Shown here one piece after another: positions 51,399-60,004 of a DNA stretch of 64,000 bases. This stretch comes from Micromonospora sp. M71_S20 (GTDB taxonomy: Bacteria > Actinomycetota > Actinomycetes > Mycobacteriales > Micromonosporaceae). The number at the start of each line of letters is the position of its first letter. Position 1 is the first letter of the stretch. Position numbers and translations under genes: made by a program. Below the pieces are notes generated by a model, which had not been told where the DNA came from, made no database searches, and saw nothing but the letters and a program-made list of their open reading frames with translations. The stretch lies in NCBI RefSeq assembly GCF_003664255.1, contig NZ_RCCV01000002.1, positions 374,501 to 438,500 on the forward strand, read 5' to 3'.

Positions 51399-51484
51399 CG
51401 TTCTTCGCGACGGCGTTGCGGCAGGGCCACCCGACGCGCCGACCGGCGCGGGCACGCCAGAGAGTGCTGCCGGCGGCTCGGCCC

Positions 51485-52780
51485 TCAGCGCGCCGGGCCG
51501 GGTGGGATCGTGCCGACCACCTCCTGGTTCGCCGCGTCGACCGGGTCGACGGCGGCGGGCACCCCGGCGGGCCGGCGTTGGGCGGGGATCCGGACGGGCG
51601 GCGGTGGGCTGAGCGTGCGGCCGTGCCAGAGGAAGCCGCCGGCGAGCAGGGTGGCCACCCCGATCAGGGCGAACAGGACGCGGTAGTCCAGCACCCCGAC
51701 GAGCAGCGCCCCCGCGCCGATCGAGAGCGCCTGCGGGCCGCTGACCACGGCCTCCGAGGCCGCGGCGACCCGGCCGAGCAGCCCCTGCGGGGTGCGCCGC
51801 TGGATCAGCGTGTGCAGCCCGACCATGGTCAGCGGCAGCGACACCCCGGCCAGCAGCACCGCGACGAAGCCCAGCCAGAGGTTCGGGTACACCAGCGCCA
51901 GCGAGGCCGGCCCGAAGAACGCGACCCCGGCGGCGAGGGTGCCCACCTCGCCGGCGCGGCGCACCACGGCCGGGGAGAGCAGGCCGCCGACCAGTCCGCC
52001 GATGCCCTGCACGGTGACCAGCACGCCGACGAACGCGGCGTCCCGGCGCAGCCCCTGGTCGACGTACGCGAAGATCAACGACTCGCTGAAGCCCATCGCC
52101 AGCGACCCCAGCCCGTAGCCGAGCAGCGCCCGGCGCAGCGCCGGCTCCCCGGCCAGGTGCCGCAGCCCGGCGCTCACCTCGGCCCGCCAGCGCAGCCCGG
52201 GCCCGGTGGGCGGCGTCTCCGTCGTGCGGATCAGGCCCACCACGACGGCCGCCGACAGGAAGCCGACCATCCCGATCACGGCCAGCATCCAGCCGCCGAC
52301 GGCGGCGTAGAGCCCGGCGCCGGCCAGCGGGCCGATCAGCCGCAGCCCCTGGCGCACGGTCTGGAGCACGCCGTTCGCCTCGGCCAGCAGCTCCACCGGC
52401 ACGAGCTGGCGGATCAGGCCGCTGAGCACCGCGCTGAGGGTGATGTACGACAGCCCGTACAGGGCCGCCACCACGTAGATGATCCACACGTCGGCCCGGT
52501 CCTGCACCACGAGGAGCGGGGTGAGCAGCACGGCCGTCACCAGGTTCGCCGCCACGAAGAACGGGCGCCGGGGGTAGCGGTCGACGATCCACCCCACCAG
52601 CGGGGCCAGGGTCATCGGGGCGATGACCGCGAAGATGGTGGCGCCGGCCAGCCCGTCCGACCCGGTCAGGTCCTTCACCCAGATGGCGAGGGCCAGCAGC
52701 AGGATCGACTCGGCGGCCATGCTGGCGAGCAGGCCGCCGAAGAGCAGGCGGAAATCCGGGCGGCGCAGGACGGTGCGCAT
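51485..52780 (-). CDS. MFS transporter, drug/efflux type
   Basis: A 431-aa membrane protein with about 12 helices. The loop between helices 2 and 3 reads GWIVDRYPRRPFF, the MFS motif A (G-x-x-x-D-R-x-x-R). The internal repeat and VLQTVRQGLRLIGPLAGAGLY are typical of MFS multidrug exporters of the MFS_3 (EntS-like) type. The C-terminus is Pro-rich. GGAGGG precedes ATG 52780. The substrate is unknown; closeness to whiB7 is suggestive but there is no direct evidence. Confidence 0.85.
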   Translation of the reverse strand: MRTVLRRPDFRLLFGGLLASMAAESILLLALAIWVKDLTGSDGLAGATIFAVIAPMTLAPLVGWIVDRYPRRPFFVAANLVTAVLLTPLLVVQDRADVWIIYVVAALYGLSYITLSAVLSGLIRQLVPVELLAEANGVLQTVRQGLRLIGPLAGAGLYAAVGGWMLAVIGMVGFLSAAVVVGLIRTTETPPTGPGLRWRAEVSAGLRHLAGEPALRRALLGYGLGSLAMGFSESLIFAYVDQGLRRDAAFVGVLVTVQGIGGLVGGLLSPAVVRRAGEVGTLAAGVAFFGPASLALVYPNLWLGFVAVLLAGVSLPLTMVGLHTLIQRRTPQGLLGRVAAASEAVVSGPQALSIGAGALLVGVLDYRVLFALIGVATLLAGGFLWHGRTLSPPPPVRIPAQRRPAGVPAAVDPVDAANQEVVGTIPPGPAR

Positions 52781-52810
52781 GGGGTCCCTCCGGCGGGGGT
52801 GGTGCGCGGC

Positions 52811-52850
52811 GTGGCGCGGTCTGGGGTGGCGCGGTCTGGGGTGGCGCGGT
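52811..52850. repeat. 15-bp tandem repeat upstream of the MFS gene
   Basis: GTGGCGCGGTCTGGG occurs twice exactly (52811-52825, 52826-52840) and a third time partly (52841-52850). It lies in the leader or promoter region of the transporter. Confidence 0.85.
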
Positions 52851-53021
52851 CGGGCCGACGGCGTCGTACCGCACGCCGCGCCCTTCCACGGTCCTCTTTT
52901 CTTCGAGACACGCCCCCGCCGGGACCTCCGGCGGGAGGCGCGCCGTCCATACTGACCGTGGGGGGCGAATTTCATACAGTTACCGTCGCGTCTGCGGCGG
53001 TCCACGGGAAAAGAGGACGTC

Positions 53022-54002
53022 GTGCCTCCTGCCTCACCCAGCCCGATCCTGCGCCGCCGCAGGTTGGGCACCGAGCTGCGCCGGCTGCGCGAGGCCGCGG
53101 GTCTCACGGGAGACCAGGTCATCGAGCGGATCGGCTGGGCGTCCGCGTCCAAGTTGTCCCGGCTGGAGAACGGCCGCAGCCGCCCGGACCCGGAGGACGT
53201 CCACGTACTGCTGGACCTCTACGGCGTCGACGGGGCGCTACGCGGGGAGCTCCTCGGCATCACCCAGGAGGCCGGCGACATCCGCGGCTGGCTGCGGAAC
53301 TACCCGGTGATGACCCAGCAGCAGCGCAGCTTCGCCGAGCTGGAGGCGGGCTGCGCGGAGATCTCGGAATACAACCCGGTCCTGGTGCCGGGCCTGCTCC
53401 AGACGCCGGACTACGCGTCGGTACGGATCGCCTCGGCCCGGCGGGTCGACGAGGAGGCCGGCGACCCCGAGGCCGGTGAGGACATCGACACCGAGGTGCG
53501 GGCCCGGCTGGCCCGCCAGTCGCTGCTCACCCGCTCGACCGACGCGCCCCGCTACACGGCGGTGCTGGAGGAGGCGGCGCTCGGCGGCCGGACGGCGCCG
53601 CCGGAGGTGCTGCGCGCGCAGCTCGTGCAGCTCTGCGAACTGGCGATGCTGCCGAACGTCACGCTGCACGTGCTGCCGCGCGACACCCAGATCGGCGACT
53701 GGTACCTCCCGCCGACCGCGTTCTCGGTCTACCGGTTCGCCGATCCGCTCGATCCGGAGACGCTGGCGATCGAAGGGGGGTTCACCGACGTCATGTCCAC
53801 CGAGGTAAACGCCCTAAATCGCTATAAAGTGGTGTTCGAGTGGCTATGCACAGCGGCGCTCTCCAAACCGGACACCCTCTCCTGGCTGATCGAGGCGACG
53901 GGGCGGCTGCCCGGCACGGCGACCGCGTCCACGGTGGCGTACGGGCCGGCAACGGCGCCGACCCAACGCCGCCGGTACTCCGGGCGCCTGACGGAGCGGT
54001 GA
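53022..54002 (+). CDS. XRE-family regulator with DUF5753 domain
   Basis: A 326-aa protein. Residues 15-75 form the helix-turn-helix (LGTELRRLREAAGLTGDQVIERIGWASASKLSRLENGRSRP), and the rest is the DUF5753 sensor-like domain (GWLRNYPVMTQQQRSFAELEAGCAEISEYNPVLVPGLLQTPDYA). Actinomycetes carry many such regulators, each next to a small DUF397 gene as here; characterised relatives include WhiJ-type developmental regulators. GTG start. It probably acts on its own locus. Confidence 0.92.
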   Translation: MPPASPSPILRRRRLGTELRRLREAAGLTGDQVIERIGWASASKLSRLENGRSRPDPEDVHVLLDLYGVDGALRGELLGITQEAGDIRGWLRNYPVMTQQQRSFAELEAGCAEISEYNPVLVPGLLQTPDYASVRIASARRVDEEAGDPEAGEDIDTEVRARLARQSLLTRSTDAPRYTAVLEEAALGGRTAPPEVLRAQLVQLCELAMLPNVTLHVLPRDTQIGDWYLPPTAFSVYRFADPLDPETLAIEGGFTDVMSTEVNALNRYKVVFEWLCTAALSKPDTLSWLIEATGRLPGTATASTVAYGPATAPTQRRRYSGRLTER

Positions 54003-54074
54003 TCACGGGGGCCCACCGTCGGGTCGTGCGGCGCCACTCGTTCCATCGGAGCAGTTCACCTCAGGAGTGGCACG

Positions 54075-54311
54075 ATGAACGAGATCCGCAACACGCCGTC
54101 CGTACCCGCCCAGCTCGAGCACGCCCCGTGGCGTAAGAGCACGCGCAGCCAGACCTCGAACTGCGTCGAGGTCGCACCACTGAGGACCGGGCCGGCCGCC
54201 GTGGCCCTGCGGGACAGCAAGGACCAGGGCGGTCCGGTGCTGCTGTTCAACCGGGCGGGCTGGCTGGGCTTCATCACCGGCGCGAAGAACGGACAGTTCG
54301 ATCTGAACTGA
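54075..54311 (+). CDS. DUF397 small partner protein of the XRE regulator
   Basis: A 78-aa protein with the DUF397 pattern: W-R-K-S in PWRKSTRSQTSNCVEVA, then VALRDSKDQGGPVLLFNRAGWLGFI. The D-S-K-D and final W-x-x-F are the conserved features. Such proteins accompany XRE/DUF5753 regulators and are thought to modulate them, perhaps as antagonist or toxin-like partner. GGAG-type site before ATG 54075. A strong hairpin follows. Confidence 0.93.
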   Translation: MNEIRNTPSVPAQLEHAPWRKSTRSQTSNCVEVAPLRTGPAAVALRDSKDQGGPVLLFNRAGWLGFITGAKNGQFDLN

Positions 54312-54326
54312 TCCGTCGATCGTCGC

Positions 54327-54355
54327 GGGGCCGCCGGCAGCCTGCCGGCGGCCCC
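54327..54355 (+). terminator. Terminator after the DUF397 gene
   Basis: Perfect 13-bp inverted repeat (54327-54339, 54343-54355) with a three-base loop, 15 bases after the stop. Confidence 0.85.
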
Positions 54356-54525
54356 GTCGCGTCTGCGCCGTTCCACCCCGCCGACCAGGCATCCGCTGAT
54401 CGGACGAGCCTCCGGACCAATCGTCGCGTTTCACTTGATGAGACGACCGCGCGGCGTAACATGGCGGCAGAGTGACGTGGAACTTCCACCCGTTCCCCAC
54501 CCTCGCGATTCATCCGGAGACCCGC

Positions 54526-54801
54526 ATGCGGTTCCTGATCGTTCGCACCGACATCCGCGCTGCCGCCGACATCGACATCGCCGCCGCACTGGCGTGCGGT
54601 GGCCGACTGCGGGACGAGACCACCACGCCCGAGCCGCGCCGCCAGATCGTGCACGCCGAGGAACGCGACGCCGCGCTGCTGCTGGCCCGGGCCCTCGCCA
54701 CGGTCGGCGCGGTCCGCTCCGGGAAGCAACGGGTCAAGGTGCTCCCGCTCGACGAGCCGGGCCGCGGACTGCGGGCCGCACCCGACGACCGCGGCAGCTG
54801 A
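54526..54801 (+). CDS. Small soluble protein, function unknown
   Basis: About 91 aa, mixed alpha/beta, no signal peptide or cysteine clusters. The start MRFLIVRTDIRAAADIDIAAAL looks like a beta-alpha unit, followed by a charged middle and EERDAALLLARALATVGAVRSG helix, ending with a strand QRVKVLPL. I prefer ATG 54526 because GGAGA lies five bases upstream; a GTG at 54472 would add 18 residues. Not recognised; its neighbours give no hint. Confidence 0.65.
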   Translation: MRFLIVRTDIRAAADIDIAAALACGGRLRDETTTPEPRRQIVHAEERDAALLLARALATVGAVRSGKQRVKVLPLDEPGRGLRAAPDDRGS

Positions 54802-54880
54802 CCCGCACCCAGACGTCCGTCGTGGTCGGACCGGCTCCCCCGCCGTGCTCCTTGCCCCAGCCGACCACGACGGGCCGTGA

Positions 54881-54924
54881 TCCCGGCCCGTGACCGTCGC
54901 GGCAACGGCGGCCACGGGCCGGGA
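54881..54924. terminator. Inverted repeat between convergent genes
   Basis: Arms TCCCGGCCCGTG (54881-54892) and CACGGGCCGGGA (54913-54924) with a 20-base loop. A second 12-bp inverted repeat (54818-54829, 54861-54872) lies just before it. Confidence 0.55.
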
Positions 54925-54972
54925 GCGCACGGCCTCCCGCCCACCGGCACCCCCGCGCGCGGCGGGACCGGC

Positions 54973-55911
54973 TCAGCAGTGCCCGTCGAGCCAGCGGTGG
55001 ATCAGGAAGAGCGCGATCGACGACGGCGGCGGCAGCACCAGCCGGGCCCCACCGACCTCCACCGGCCGTCCCGCCAGCGCCGCGCCGATCTCCCGGCGGG
55101 AGAACCACCGGGCGTACGCGATCTCCGTCGGATCCACCTGCACCGGGTGCTCCGGATCCGCGGTGGCGAGGAAGCCGAGCATCAGCGAGCCGGGAAACGG
55201 CCACGCCTGGCTGCCCGCGTACGCGATGTCGTCGACCGGGACGCCGACCTCCTCGCGGACCTCGCGCAGCACCGCGGCCTCGGCCGACTCCCCCGGCTCG
55301 ACGTAGCCCGCGAGGCAGGAGAACCGGCGCTCGCCGGCGGTGTGCGGCCAGGTGGCGTTGTTGCCGAGCAGGCACCGCCCGTCCTGGCCCGGGACGCCGT
55401 CGTGCACCAGCACGATCATCGCGGGATCGGTACGCGGCCAGATCCGCTCCCCGGCCGGGTCCACCCGGGACCAGCCGGCCTCGTCCACCTCGGTCGGGTG
55501 CCCGGTGGCCGACGAGTAGCGGTGCCGCAGGTGCCAGTTGACCAGCGCCAGCGCGGTGGTGAACAGCCCGGCGTCGCGGTCGCCGAGCAGGTGCCCGACC
55601 TCACGCAGGTGCGCCGCCCGGGCCCCCGACACCGCCGGCAGAGGGGCGTCCACGGCGAAGACCGGCACCCCGTCCGGCTCGACACCGAGGAACATCGGCG
55701 ACGTCGGCCGGGGCAGCCCGGCCGGATCGACCAGCACCAGCGCCGGCGGCGACGTGTCCGTACGCACCAGCGCCCGGCCGCCGTCGGCGGAGTCGAGCAC
55801 CAGCACCCGGGCCTGACCCCACGCCTGTGCCAGCCACCCGGGGTCGGTGCGCCGGTGGGCCGCCCGGTCCAGGGTGGAACGGGCCAGCGGCGGCGCGGGC
55901 TCCCCGCTCAC
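54973..55911 (-). CDS. nudC: NADH pyrophosphatase NudC
   Basis: A 312-aa Nudix hydrolase. The Nudix box is GYVEPGESAEAAVLREVREEVG, and SQAWPFPGSLMLGF is the NudC-specific SQPWPFPxS motif (with A for P). It splits NADH or NAD-capped RNA. The zinc-ribbon cysteines of E. coli NudC are absent: the place reads RHRYSSATGHPTEVDEAGW. GTG 55911 overlaps the stop of the M16 gene in GTGA. Mycobacterial NudC lies in the same neighbourhood. Confidence 0.92.
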   Translation of the reverse strand: MSGEPAPPLARSTLDRAAHRRTDPGWLAQAWGQARVLVLDSADGGRALVRTDTSPPALVLVDPAGLPRPTSPMFLGVEPDGVPVFAVDAPLPAVSGARAAHLREVGHLLGDRDAGLFTTALALVNWHLRHRYSSATGHPTEVDEAGWSRVDPAGERIWPRTDPAMIVLVHDGVPGQDGRCLLGNNATWPHTAGERRFSCLAGYVEPGESAEAAVLREVREEVGVPVDDIAYAGSQAWPFPGSLMLGFLATADPEHPVQVDPTEIAYARWFSRREIGAALAGRPVEVGGARLVLPPPSSIALFLIHRWLDGHC

Positions 55912-57251
55912 GGCCGTGCCGGCTCGGTGGTGACCGGGGCCAGCGCCGCCAACTGCGGCCCGATCCGTTCGGCGTCGCCCAGCACCACGGTGACCGCCCG
56001 CGCTGGGGCGAGGTAGCGGGCCGCCGCCTCGGCCACGTCGGTCACGGTCGCCTGCGCCAGCCGGGCGGCGTGCTCGGCCAGGAACTCCAGGCGCAGCCCG
56101 CTGCCGGCGTACGCGCTGGTCAGCGAGGCGAGCCCGGCCTGGGTGGACATGCCGAGCTGGAGGGTGCCGAGGGCGTACTGGCGGGCCTGCTCCAGCTCCT
56201 CCTCGCGGGGCGGCAGGGTGGCCAGCCGGCCGAGTTCGTACGTCGTCTCCAGCAGCGCCGGCCCGGTGACCTCGGTGGCCACCTCGGCGGCGGCGACCAG
56301 CACCGATCCGGCCACCGAGTGCTCGACGAGCGAGTGCGGCCCGTACGTGTAGCCCTTGTCCTCGCGGATGTTCTCCACCCAGCGGGAGGAGAAGTAGCCG
56401 CCGAAGATCAGGTTGGCAAGTTGCAGCGCGGCGTGGTCGGGATGGGTGCGGGGCACCGCCGGCAGCGCCATCCGCAGCGAGGACTGCACCGATCCCGGCC
56501 GGTCGACCAGCAGCAGCGGCCCGGGCTCCAGCGGCGGGGCGGGCGGCAGTTCGGCCGTGTGCCCGGCGCCGTTCCACCCCGACAGCGCCTTCTCGGCGGC
56601 GTCCAGCGCCCGGTCCGGCTGCACGTCGCCGACCAGCACCAGCACGGCGTCGGCGGGGTGCACGCGCTGGGCGTGCAGGGTCCGCAGCACGCCCGGCCGG
56701 ACCGCCCGGACCGCCTCCGGTTCGGGGGTCTGCACCGCGTACGGGTGGGTGCCGTAGACCCGCCGGAGCAGGGCGGTGCGGGCCAGGTGCGCCGGCTGGC
56801 TGCGCGCCACGTGGATCCGGTCCACCAGCCGGTCCCGCTCCGTGGCGACGTCGTCGTTCGGGTAGCTCGCGTCGGTCAGCACCTCGGCGAGGATCTCCAG
56901 CATCCGGTCCAGCCCGGTGACCAGCCCGGCGCCGGAGAGCATCAGGCGGTCCGGGTCGATCCCGGCGGAGAGCCCGCCGCCGACCTTCTGCAACTCGGCC
57001 GCGATCTGGACGCTGGACATGGTCCGCGTGCCGGAGAGCAGGGTCTGCGCGAGCATGGCGCCACGGGCGAGGTGGGCGCGGCCGAACGGCATCCACAGCC
57101 GCACCTCCACCAGCGGCACCGCCGGCCGGCGTACGGCGATCACGGTCAGCCCGTTGCCCAGCGTGCGCTCGGCCTGCTTCGGCAGCTTGAGCCTGCGGTT
57201 GGGGCCGAGCGGCGGCAGCGCCCGGGGCGCGGCCGGTGCGGTTGCCGTCAC
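55908..57251 (-). CDS. M16-family peptidase homologue lacking the zinc motif (non-catalytic subunit)
   Basis: A 447-aa insulinase-fold protein. The place of HxxEH is occupied by FGRAHLARGAMLAQTLL, so no zinc can be bound; the later R/Y pair region is present (GGYFSSRWVENIREDKGYTYGPHS), as in the non-catalytic subunits of two-part M16 peptidases. It is encoded immediately downstream of the active-type partner and probably forms a heterodimer with it. nudC overlaps its end by four bases. Confidence 0.88.
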   Translation of the reverse strand: MTATAPAAPRALPPLGPNRRLKLPKQAERTLGNGLTVIAVRRPAVPLVEVRLWMPFGRAHLARGAMLAQTLLSGTRTMSSVQIAAELQKVGGGLSAGIDPDRLMLSGAGLVTGLDRMLEILAEVLTDASYPNDDVATERDRLVDRIHVARSQPAHLARTALLRRVYGTHPYAVQTPEPEAVRAVRPGVLRTLHAQRVHPADAVLVLVGDVQPDRALDAAEKALSGWNGAGHTAELPPAPPLEPGPLLLVDRPGSVQSSLRMALPAVPRTHPDHAALQLANLIFGGYFSSRWVENIREDKGYTYGPHSLVEHSVAGSVLVAAAEVATEVTGPALLETTYELGRLATLPPREEELEQARQYALGTLQLGMSTQAGLASLTSAYAGSGLRLEFLAEHAARLAQATVTDVAEAAARYLAPARAVTVVLGDAERIGPQLAALAPVTTEPARP

Positions 57252-57261
57252 TGGCTCTCCT

Positions 57262-57310
57262 TCGTTCGCGACTGCGGGGCTCGCAAGCCCGGCTCACTCC
57301 TCGCGCTCAC
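57262..57310 (-). repeat. 49-bp operon-spacer repeat, copy B
   Basis: Same as the copies at 26870 and 57321 with one base different (GCAAGCCC instead of GCAAACCC). Nearest the start of the downstream M16 gene. Confidence 0.85.
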
Positions 57311-57320
57311 CGGTCTTCCT

Positions 57321-57369
57321 TCGTTCGCGACTGCGGGGCTCGCAAACCCGGCTCACTCCTCGCGCTCAC
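57321..57369 (-). repeat. 49-bp operon-spacer repeat, copy C
   Basis: Identical to copy A; it begins at the stop codon of the catalytic M16 gene. Copies B and C are tandem, 10 bases apart. Confidence 0.85.
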
Positions 57370-58676
57370 CTGCCACCTCCGGGGATGACCTCGATGGACG
57401 CGCGGCGCTCTGGCCGCAGGGTGGCCGCGGCGGCGCGGACCTGCTCGTCGGTGACCTCGCCGACGAGCCGGGGCAGGTCGTTGAGCAGCCCCGGCTCGCC
57501 GCGCTGCTGCTCCAGCACGGCCATCTGCAACGCCCGGCCGAGCACCGCGTCGGTGTCGCGCAGCAGGTGGGTCGCCATCCGGGCCTGGGTGCGGGCCAGT
57601 TCCCCCTCGGCCACGCCGTCGGTGGCCAGCCGGTCCAGTTCCTCGTCGATGGTGCGCAGCACCTTGTCCACGTCCCCGCCGGGCGGCAGGTGCGCCTGGA
57701 GCAGCAGCGCCGTCGGGTCCCGCACGTCGAACGGGTCGCCCATGAAGCCGACGTAGCCGCCGAGGCTGGTCACCGCCCGGTCCCGCTGGACCAGCCGCTC
57801 GACCAGCCGGGACGCGTCGCCGTCGGTGAGCACCTCGGCCAGCACGACGTACGGCAGGTAGGCGGCGAAGTCGGTGATCGGGTCGGGCACCCGCCAGGCG
57901 CCGGCCACCGCCGGCAGCGGGGCCAGCTCGTCGGTGTACGAGGTGCGCCGCTCCCCGGTCAGGTCGGGCTCGGTGAAGTCGGGCCGTTCCGGGGCGGGAC
58001 GCGCCGGCACGTCGCCGAAGTGCCGCTCGATCAGCGTGGTCGCCTCGGCGACGTCGATGTCGCCGCTGACCGCCAGCACCGCGTTGCCGCTCGCGTAGTA
58101 GCGGCGGAAGAAGTCGGCGGCGTCGGAGACGGTCGCCGACTCCAGGTCGACGAAGGAGCCGTAGCCGTCGTGCGCGTTCGGGAAGGTGTCGAACATGACA
58201 GGCGGCAGGGTCAGCCAGGGGAAGCCGCCGTACGGGCGGTTGAGCACGTTGACCCGGATCTCCTCCTTGACCACGTCGACCTGGTTGCGCAGGTTCTCCT
58301 CGGTCAGCCGGGGGCCGCGCATCCGGTCGGCCTCCAGGAACAGCGCCCGCTCCAGGGCGTTGCTCGGCAGGGTCTCGAAGTAGTCGGTGTAGTCCAGGTG
58401 GGTGGAGCCGTTGAAGGTGCCGCCCGCCCCCTGCACGTGCCGGAAGTGCGCCAGCTTCTCCAGGTTCTCGGAGCCCTGGAACATGAGGTGCTCGAAGAGG
58501 TGGGCGAAGCCGGTGCGCCCCTCGGGTTCGGAGCGGATGCCGACGTCGTAGACGACCGCCACCCCGATCACCGGGGCGCTGCGGTCGGGGGTCAGGACCA
58601 CCCGCAGGCCGTTGTCGAGGGTGAACCGCTCGACCGGGTACTTCGTCGCTGGAATTCTCGATCTCCGCGCCGCCAC
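57366..58676 (-). CDS. M16-family zinc metallopeptidase (catalytic subunit)
   Basis: A 436-aa insulinase/pitrilysin-type peptidase. RTGFAHLFEHLMFQGSENL contains the inverted zinc motif H-x-x-E-H with the downstream Glu in the following helix (YTDYFETLPSNALERALFLEADRM). It should pair with the non-catalytic subunit encoded next and cut short peptides in the cytoplasm or outside. GTG 58676 (VAARRSRIPATKYPVERF) is chosen because upstream codons are Arg/Pro-rich and unlike the family; the ribosome site is weak. Confidence 0.88.
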   Translation of the reverse strand: MAARRSRIPATKYPVERFTLDNGLRVVLTPDRSAPVIGVAVVYDVGIRSEPEGRTGFAHLFEHLMFQGSENLEKLAHFRHVQGAGGTFNGSTHLDYTDYFETLPSNALERALFLEADRMRGPRLTEENLRNQVDVVKEEIRVNVLNRPYGGFPWLTLPPVMFDTFPNAHDGYGSFVDLESATVSDAADFFRRYYASGNAVLAVSGDIDVAEATTLIERHFGDVPARPAPERPDFTEPDLTGERRTSYTDELAPLPAVAGAWRVPDPITDFAAYLPYVVLAEVLTDGDASRLVERLVQRDRAVTSLGGYVGFMGDPFDVRDPTALLLQAHLPPGGDVDKVLRTIDEELDRLATDGVAEGELARTQARMATHLLRDTDAVLGRALQMAVLEQQRGEPGLLNDLPRLVGEVTDEQVRAAAATLRPERRASIEVIPGGGR

Positions 58677-58898
58677 GGGGTCGACCCTAGCGTGTCGGCA
58701 CCCCCGCCACCTGCGACCTCTCGCCAGCGGCCCCGACCGGCGCCCGGGGCGTCGCGCGCAGCCGCCCCGGCAGCCGGGGTCGAAGCCGGGAACACCTGCC
58801 GCAAAGCCCATCCAACCAGTAGAGATTGCCGCTTTTCCTGGGACGCCGATCCCGGCATGTGGTCGGCCCTTGACGCCAGTTCACCGCCTGCCCCAGTC

Positions 58899-58919
58899 TT
58901 CCTACCAACTAAGTAGGAA
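58899..58919 (+). promoter_or_regulatory. Palindromic operator candidate before the ssu-like operon
   Basis: TTCCTAC-N7-GTAGGAA, perfect seven-bp arms, 21 bases upstream of the first gene of an operon that ends in an Rrf2 regulator. TTGACG at 58870 may be a -35, but the -10 is not clear. Size and AT-rich centre fit an Rrf2-family site. Confidence 0.5.
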
Positions 58920-58939
58920 TACTGCGGATTGGATGGACG

Positions 58940-60004
58940 ATGAGACGGCTCCCCATGCGTCGGTGGGTCTCCCTGGCCACCCTCGCCGTCGTCGGCGTGG
59001 CGACCCTGGGCACCACCGCCGCCTGCGGCGACGACAGCGAGGGCGCGGGCGGCGGCTCCGGCCCGACGACGCTGCGGCTCGGCTACTTCCCCAACATCAC
59101 CCACGCGCCGGCCGTGGTTGGCGTGGAGAAGGGCATCTTCGCCGAGAAGCTCGGCGGCGACGTCAAGCTGGAGACGAAGACCTTCAACGCCGGCCCCGCC
59201 GCCATCGAGGCGATCTTCTCCGGCGCGCTCGACGCCACGTACATCGGCCCGAACCCGACCGTGAACGCCTTCTCGAAGTCGAAGGGCGAGGCCGTCCGGG
59301 TCATCTCCGGCGCGGCCTCCGGCGGCGTCGCGCTCGTCGTCAAGCCCGAGATCACCTCGGTGGAGCAGCTCCGGGGCCGCAAGATCGCCACCCCGCAGCT
59401 GGGCAACACCCAGGACGTGGCCATCCGCCACTGGCTCAAGGAGAAGGGCCTCACGACGACCAAGGAGGGCGGTGGGGACGTAAAGATCATCCCGCAGGAG
59501 AACGCCCAGACGGTGGAGACGTTCAACAGCGGGGCCATCGACGGCGCCTGGGTGCCCGAGCCGTTCGTCTCCCGGCTGGTCAACGCCGGCGGCAAGGTGC
59601 TCGTCGACGAGCGCGACCTCTGGCCGGACCGCAAGTTCGTCATCACCAACCTGATCGTCAGCACCAAGTTCCTCAAGGCCCACCCCGACGTGGTGAAGAA
59701 GCTGGTCGAGGGCCAGGTGGCCGCGAACGAGTTCGTCAACGACAAGCCGGACGAGGCGCACCAGGCCATCTCCGACCACATCGGGAAGATCAGCGGCAAG
59801 CCGCTCGACCTCAAGCTGATCAAGCAGGCCTGGCCGACGCTGGAGTTCACCAACGACCCGATCGCCTCGTCGCTGAAGACCGGGCTCGACCACGCCGTCG
59901 CGGTCGGGCTGACCCAGCCGGTCAGCCTCGACGGGCTCTACGACCTCACCCACCTCAACGAGGTGCTCAAGGGCCAGGGCAAGCCCGAGGTCGGCCAACC
60001 ATGA
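58940..60004 (+). CDS. ABC transporter substrate-binding lipoprotein, SsuA/TauA/NrtA family
   Basis: A 354-aa lipoprotein with lipobox LGTTAAC (lipid on C29). The mature part begins TLRLGYFPNITHAPAVVGVEKGIF, the standard opening of aliphatic sulfonate and nitrate binding proteins, with GPAAIEAIFSGALDATYIGPNP and GAWVPEPFVSRLV as further family blocks. It should deliver an organosulfur compound (sulfonate or similar) to the transporter. First of a four-gene unit overlapping by ATGA with the ATPase gene. The exact ligand cannot be read. Confidence 0.9.
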   Translation: MRRLPMRRWVSLATLAVVGVATLGTTAACGDDSEGAGGGSGPTTLRLGYFPNITHAPAVVGVEKGIFAEKLGGDVKLETKTFNAGPAAIEAIFSGALDATYIGPNPTVNAFSKSKGEAVRVISGAASGGVALVVKPEITSVEQLRGRKIATPQLGNTQDVAIRHWLKEKGLTTTKEGGGDVKIIPQENAQTVETFNSGAIDGAWVPEPFVSRLVNAGGKVLVDERDLWPDRKFVITNLIVSTKFLKAHPDVVKKLVEGQVAANEFVNDKPDEAHQAISDHIGKISGKPLDLKLIKQAWPTLEFTNDPIASSLKTGLDHAVAVGLTQPVSLDGLYDLTHLNEVLKGQGKPEVGQP

